Origin: Bacillota bacterium
GTDB taxonomy: Bacteria; Bacillota; Clostridia; Lachnospirales; Lachnospiraceae
Reading direction: 5' to 3'
Assembly (NCBI GenBank): GCA_023398855.1
Contig: JAEWRS010000212.1
Span: 1-6,434 of the forward strand
Length of the DNA: 6,434 bases
This document shows, piece by piece, positions 6,100 through 6,434 of the stretch. The translations under genes were made by a program, and so were the position numbers. A model generated the notes under the pieces. The model was not told where the DNA came from. It saw only the letters and a program-made list of their open reading frames with translations, and made no database searches. Numbering within the stretch: position 1 is the stretch's first letter; every line of letters starts with the position of its first letter.

Positions 6100-6434
6100 A
6101 TGACTTTAACGAAGATATTTTTACAACTGGCAGGGGGTATGTGGGTCAGCATCCAGATCTTTATGGTGACCCTGATCTTTTCCCTGCCCCTGGGACTTGT
6201 GATATCCTTTGGGAGGATGTCAAAAAAACCTGTCATACAGGCCATTGTTAAATTCTATATTTCAGTCATGAGAGGTACTCCCTTAATGCTGCAGCTGATG
6301 GTGGTGTATTTCGGACCTTATTACCTATTTGGTTTAAAGGTGGGAAATGGATATCGGCTTTGGGCTGCATTTATTGGATTTATCATCAACTACGCGGCTT
6401 ATTTTGCAGAAATATACAGGAGTGGGATCCAGTC
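6100..6434 (+). CDS. Amino-acid ABC transporter permease, HisM/GlnP type (5' part, cut by window end)
   Basis: An open frame starts at the ATG at 6100 and runs off the window after 111 full codons plus two bases. The start has GGAGGAG at 6088-6094, 5 nt upstream. The translation shows the polar amino-acid permease pattern. There is a first membrane segment at about 13-37. 'MRGTPLMLQLMVVYFGPY' (57-74) contains the family-typical RGTP-L-Q motif. A third segment ends in 'NYAAYFAEIYRSGIQ' (97-111), which leads directly into the EAA loop that contacts the ATPase; the loop itself is beyond the window. The full protein would be about 215-230 residues. It should import the amino acid captured by the upstream lipoprotein. 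The ATPase gene is expected further downstream. Confidence 0.93.
   Translation, partial: MTLTKIFLQLAGGMWVSIQIFMVTLIFSLPLGLVISFGRMSKKPVIQAIVKFYISVMRGTPLMLQLMVVYFGPYYLFGLKVGNGYRLWAAFIGFIINYAAYFAEIYRSGIQ

Overview
The window looks like chromosomal DNA of a Gram-positive anaerobe in the Clostridia, most likely Lachnospiraceae (Clostridium clostridioforme / Lacrimispora type). This is an inference from the strong AGGAGG-type ribosome binding sites, heavy AGA/AGG arginine codon use, moderate GC, a lipoprotein-type solute-binding protein and the character of the encoded proteins. All seven genes are on the + strand and tightly packed. No intergenic gap exceeds about 90 bases, so there is no long non-coding stretch. 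I see no RNA gene, CRISPR array, insertion sequence or phage gene.

Region 1 (35-2044) is a translationally coupled three-gene set. A UlaG/COG2220-type metallo-beta-lactamase-fold hydrolase overlaps by 11 bp the first half of a split ThrE/YjjP-YjjB type exporter, whose end overlaps the second half by 4 bp (ATGA). The two membrane proteins should form one small-organic-acid or amino-acid exporter. The hydrolase may act in the same physiological step, but its substrate cannot be read from sequence.

Region 2 (2098-5070) holds a complete class I dihydroorotase (pyrC, third step of pyrimidine synthesis) with all its metal ligands. It is followed after 54 bp by a 542-residue protein that I do not recognise. 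That protein has a charged, probably disordered N-terminus, a helical middle and a single hydrophobic segment at the extreme C-terminus, so it looks like a tail-anchored membrane protein facing the cytoplasm.

Region 3 (5071-6434) begins an amino-acid ABC importer. A good sigma-A-type promoter has its -10 inside a near-perfect 20-bp palindrome, a candidate operator. Next come a lipoprotein substrate-binding protein, a strong hairpin with a short T-tract that probably acts as a partial terminator, and the first 111 codons of a HisM/GlnP-type permease cut by the window end. The hairpin would let the binding protein be made in excess over the membrane components. The ATPase is expected beyond the window.

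Most of the window is ordinary housekeeping and transport. The unrecognised tail-anchored protein and the palindrome-overlapped promoter deserve the most attention. I found no convincing novel multi-gene system.
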